From the NCBI GenBank assembly GCA_950106755.1, contig OX467088.1:8912001-8976000 (forward strand): a DNA stretch of 64,000 bases, given 5' to 3'. A model generated the notes under the pieces. The model saw only the letters and a list, made by a program, of their open reading frames with translations. It made no database searches and was not told the origin of the DNA. How positions within the stretch are numbered: the stretch's first letter is position 1; each line of letters starts with the position of its first letter. Below, in pieces: positions 60,275 through 64,000 of the stretch. This stretch comes from Climacium dendroides. Lineage: Eukaryota; Streptophyta; Bryopsida; Hypnales; Climaciaceae. Position numbers and translations under genes: made by a program.

Positions 60275-62356
60275 TTTGGAGAAAATTTTGTTTCTAAATT
60301 GGTTATATTCTAAACTCTTTTCAACTTCACTTGGTTAATCTATATATCTTTTATGTTCATTAAGTTTGGTGCAAATGGAAAGTAGAAAACTCTACATAGA
60401 TTGAAGACATATGGAAGTAATTTATAATGATATTTGTTATAAAGTCAAGTGCTCTAACGATGACCCTACTCTAAAAGTGACTTTGCTTAATAAGCAACCA
60501 CTAACACATAGGTACATTTTGTTTCTTCCATATACCAATATTGAAGAGGCAGTTGCTTTTAGTGACAATTGCATTTCAACTTCAAGAATTTGTAACAAAT
60601 TCCAAAGAAAGTCCCAAAAAATCAATGAAACCTTGGAAAGATAGGCCCATAACCATTGGTTTCAAGCTTCAATGTCCAGCACTTTGTTTGTTGCCATTTT
60701 GCAAGTAGATACGAATGAAAAGTTTTATATTTATTTTTCAAAGATAAGTTCGTTAGTATAATGCAAGTCATAAAATTTTCAAATATTTTGGAAAAAATTA
60801 GAAATTATTGCAATTTGTAAGAAAAAAAATGAAGAAAATTTGCATAAAATTCATAATATACTTGAAAAATGTGAGCTTTTCACCATAGTTGTATACTATA
60901 GAATACAACATCATGGTATAAACCAAATTTATCATGTCACTCTAAAATTAAAAAATCAACAAAGCATGGTTGTAGGTCCAAAATTTAGATTGCTATAAAA
61001 TATTAAAATTTACAAATTTTACAAATTTTCTAATTGGAGTAAAAACTGAACTTAATAGGCTTCACTTCATTAGTTGCATTGAAATTCAAAAAAAATTATT
61101 TTCATGGATAAATTTTACATTAAGAATAGATAGCAAAAAATGGCCCAAATACACTTCCGTAACAAGGAGGATTGCTATTATGAGAGCCTAAGAGCATGGG
61201 CACATTAGCCTAGAAGACTATACACCTATATTATAGGTATTTATATTATAAAAACCTTTTATGATTATAGTGCAACTATGATATAGGTACCTATTTTATA
61301 AATGTTTATATTATAAGCACCTTCAATGGTTGTAGTCTATTTCTATTTCTATCTCTATTTTTTTTCAAAGCTCACATGCTTGCATTTTCATGCTTACTAC
61401 TAGCATTATTGTTGTGGGGATAGAATTGATTACTCATTCAACTTAGCCTTGGTCATCAAAAGGTAATGCACATTTGGATTAAAAAATTGGATTCATGAGT
61501 TATTTTCTAGGATTAAACGTACCGATAAGAGATTTCTACAAATAAAAAAAATTATGGTCTTGCACATAGCTTGTTTTGTCTATAACTTTTGGAATTTCAT
61601 TTTTTAGATTAGAATTTTGGAAAAATATTATTTAGTATTTTTATATCTTTATTTTAATTTTGTTTTTCAAAATCTCATAGTTTTCATGATCTTAGCTTAA
61701 AAGTTAACAAAATCACCAAGTGTTTCTTGCAATCACCCCCTCACTTTTGTTGTAGTGTTCTATTTTCACCTTTCAAGGATTCAATACTTCCATTCACTAA
61801 GCCATCTTCCAATTTTAAAGTGGTTGTAAGCTTGGGTGTTAGTATATGAGCCTAGGATCTTGAGCTCATGAGTGTAAGAGCCTTGGTTCCTATGTTATAG
61901 GTATTGACAATATAGGCACCTTCCATAGTTATATGATATTTATTATATGGGTGCCTATATTATAGGTGTCTACATTGTAGATACCTATGTTATAAGCACC
62001 TTTCATGATTATAGGATGATTATATTTTAGTTGCTTAATTATATTATAGGTGTTTTTGTTATATGTACCTTCCATGGTCACAAGATATTATATTATTGGT
62101 GTCTATATTTTAGGCAACTATGTTATGGGCACCTTCCATGGTTATAGGGTATTTATATTATATGTATATATATTATAGACACCTTCAATAGTTGTAGAGT
62201 AACTACTTACACCTAGGCTCGCATTTCTAAATTCACATGCTATTGTCGTTGTGGTTGTGAGATCTACATCAAGTTTGATACTACTTTCGATTGGTAGTAT
62301 ACTTTAATTTGAACTAATTGTTTGGATTTGCTTCATTTGGGTTTAGTATACATGTA
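60275..62356. other. Unit C specific non-coding region
   Basis: No counterpart in A or B. A 77-codon frame at 60411-60644 starts with ATG but shows no known motif and typical AT-rich composition. The second half contains a degenerate minisatellite. Confidence 0.4.
61885..62213. repeat. Degenerate minisatellite, 50-80 bp units
   Basis: The anchor caccttccatggttatagg and variants recur at 61917, 61997, 62066, 62130 and 62180, separated by tattatagg(t)gcctatatt strings. Related single units occur at 61220-61335. Spacing shrinks from 80 to 50 bp along the array. Confidence 0.7.
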
Positions 62357-64000
62357 TAGTGGGGTACCAATCAATATGGCGTTTTCAAATTTGAAATTTC
62401 AGTGCTGCCAACTTCAACAACCTCTTCAAAGTTGAAAAATTAGTATTTTACTCTAAATGGTTTTCCACAACATCACCATTATGCTAATAACACGTGTACC
62501 AAATTTCAAGGCCAATAGATTTATAAAAAAAGATATTCAAAATCTACGAACATGTGTAGTTGTGAAAACATTTTTAGTACTGCTAGCTTTGACAACCTCC
62601 TAAGGATTGAAAAAAAAGAATTTTGCCATGAAATTTTTGGAATAAAAAGTTCTATGTATTAATAAAATATATTTCAAATTTCAAGGCCAAAAGATCAATA
62701 CAAAAAAGATATTCACAATCTACCACCATGTATTGCTATAGAAAACAATGGAGAAAACCATTTCACTACTACTAACTTTGACACCCTTCTAAGGGCTGAA
62801 TTTTTTTTTATTTACTATGAAATTTTTGTCACAAATTTTTTTTCTATATTAATAACATTTGTGCCAAATTTCAGGGCCAAAAAAGTCATACAAAAAAGAT
62901 ATTCAAAATCTACCAACATGTGTAGCTATGAAAAAACATTTCACTACTGCCAAATTTGACACCTTCCCAAGGGTTGAATTTTTTTTTTTTACCATAAATT
63001 TTTTGGCATAAGATCTTCTCTATGTTCATAACATTTGTGACAAAGTTGAAGTTCAAAAGATTTATACAAAAAAGATATCCACAATCTACCAACATGTGTA
63101 GTTGTGGGAAACAATGGGGGAAACCATTTCACTAATATCAACTTTGATACCCTCCCAAAGGCCGAGAAATTGTCTATTTACTATGAAATTTTTGGTACAA
63201 GATGTTCTTCATGTTAGTAAATGTGTACCAAATTTTATACAAGTAAAAAAATTTATACGAAAAGATATACACAATCTACCAACGTGTCATGCCCTCCATT
63301 TGCTGCGATTACTGTTTGTAACCTAGAGGGCATAGAATGACAAGATTGAAGGAGCTTTGTACCATTGATTAACCTCCACTCTCTTTCAATAACTACGTTT
63401 AAGTCATCTAATTTTTTAGGGTATATTGGACCATGTTGCACAAGATTTTTTGAAATCTTCCAAAGGTTCTCAATTGGATTGAGATTTGCAAGCCCATTAA
63501 GCTTCTTTAGAAGGCCTGCTTGTCTTCATTCTTCACATAGTTTCGAGCCATAGATAGGTGCACCATCTTCCAAGAGCAATTCTTGTGGCACTCTACCCAT
63601 GAAATGAAGCAACTCGTCATTGTAGACAACACTGTAGACTACTTCGATAAAATCCTTAGTAGAGTGTTGATCTTTAAGTATAAAAACAAGTTGTGACTTT
63701 TTTGCTCTAGCTAGCAAATGTGCCCCAAATCATTCAAGTGGTTTTTCCACTCTTGAAAGTTAGAACTATACAACTTGATGAATAGTGCTCAATCACTCAT
63801 ATGCATTTCTCCAAACACGAATTCCTGCACGAACTTGTCTAGAATTTTTCCAACTTCAAAGGTAGACTCATCTGTCCAAACAACTTGCTCCCATTCTCCT
63901 ACACTCCACCCACAATACTTCTGAGCAAAAGTCAATTGCTAAGATATTTGACGCAGTGTTAAGAATTTGTTTTTTAATGCAATTCAACTGAAAATGCCAC
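62357..64000 (-). mobile_element. Tc1/mariner-like element, unit C copy, left end complete
   Basis: Starts TAGTGGGGTACCAAT after TA at 62355-62356, the mirror image of the A and B right ends. The left arm (62357-63290) contains five subrepeats. It continues beyond the window. Confidence 0.8.
63253..64000 (-). pseudogene. Tc1-like transposase, MITE-free copy
   Basis: Contains WTDESTFEVG (first Asp, codon 63870-63872), LEDGAPIY (second Asp, codon 63565-63567) and LNPIENLW (Glu, codon 63469-63471). Three codons are missing before LNPIEN, leaving 31 instead of 34 residues between second Asp and Glu, and a stop follows KLCEE. The spacing between the first two Asp codons is not a multiple of three. 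Non-functional. The N-terminal part lies beyond the window. Confidence 0.85.

Larger units (their letters stand above)
46328..64000. repeat. Tandem unit C of the array (runs off the window)
   Basis: Third direct copy, truncated by the window edge within its Tc1-like element. It carries the 6.35 kb copia insertion at 51423-57774, lacks about 450 bp corresponding to A 2398-2850, and has roughly 2 kb of unit-specific sequence at 60275-62356. It is more diverged from A and B than those are from each other over the stretches I compared. Confidence 0.8.

Noticed and set aside
60411..60644. 77-codon plus-strand gene
   Set aside because: No recognisable motif, AT-rich background composition and no paralogue in A or B to test it.

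Overview
This 64 kb window looks like repeat-rich nuclear DNA of a land plant. It is very AT-rich outside a few islands. It carries an LTR retrotransposon of Ty1/copia type, CACTA-type and Stowaway-like small elements and several decayed DNA transposons, and I see no bacterial-style operons. The species cannot be named from the sequence. Boundaries given as approximate were placed by reading paralogous stretches against each other by eye.

The dominant structure is a head-to-tail array of one large unit. Unit A runs from before base 1 to about 22356, unit B from about 22357 to 46327, and unit C from about 46328 past the window end. Each unit holds one short, unusually GC-rich open reading frame of 137 codons (4708-5121, 24319-24732, 49573-49986). 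It is the only host-gene candidate I can support. In A and C it follows a 20-bp minisatellite (8 and 4 copies) and a TATA box; in B both are deleted. Downstream, A and B share about 3.85 kb (5619-9471 and 25224-29076) in which I found no difference, although flanking DNA differs by roughly 2 percent.

Most other differences between units are mobile-element events, often with a paralogous empty site in the same window: a solo-LTR-like insertion (437-1417, unit A only), a foldback MITE with a 4-bp target duplication (21794-21968, A only), a 172-bp CACTA MITE inside a Tc1-like transposase (33931-34102, B, with a deletion scar in A and an empty site in C), and a 6352-bp copia element (51423-57774, C only). 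All three units contain copies of a Tc1/mariner element whose transposase remains show the DD34E spacing and whose long inverted repeats hold arrays of 155-190 bp subrepeats. A further family, about 0.9-1.2 kb long and non-coding, recurs at least ten times in both orientations; its best copy (29550-30736) has 20-bp inverted ends starting TTAACCC.

A moderately GC-rich segment shared by A and B (about 16660-18740 and 41100-43190) carries the 5' end of a second copia element: LTR, primer site and a frameshifted gag start.

The copia element in C encodes a complete order of gag, protease, integrase, reverse transcriptase and RNase H on the minus strand, interrupted by two in-frame stop codons. 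No functional RNA gene, CRISPR array or long intact host gene was found. The rest is AT-rich non-coding sequence, described region by region.
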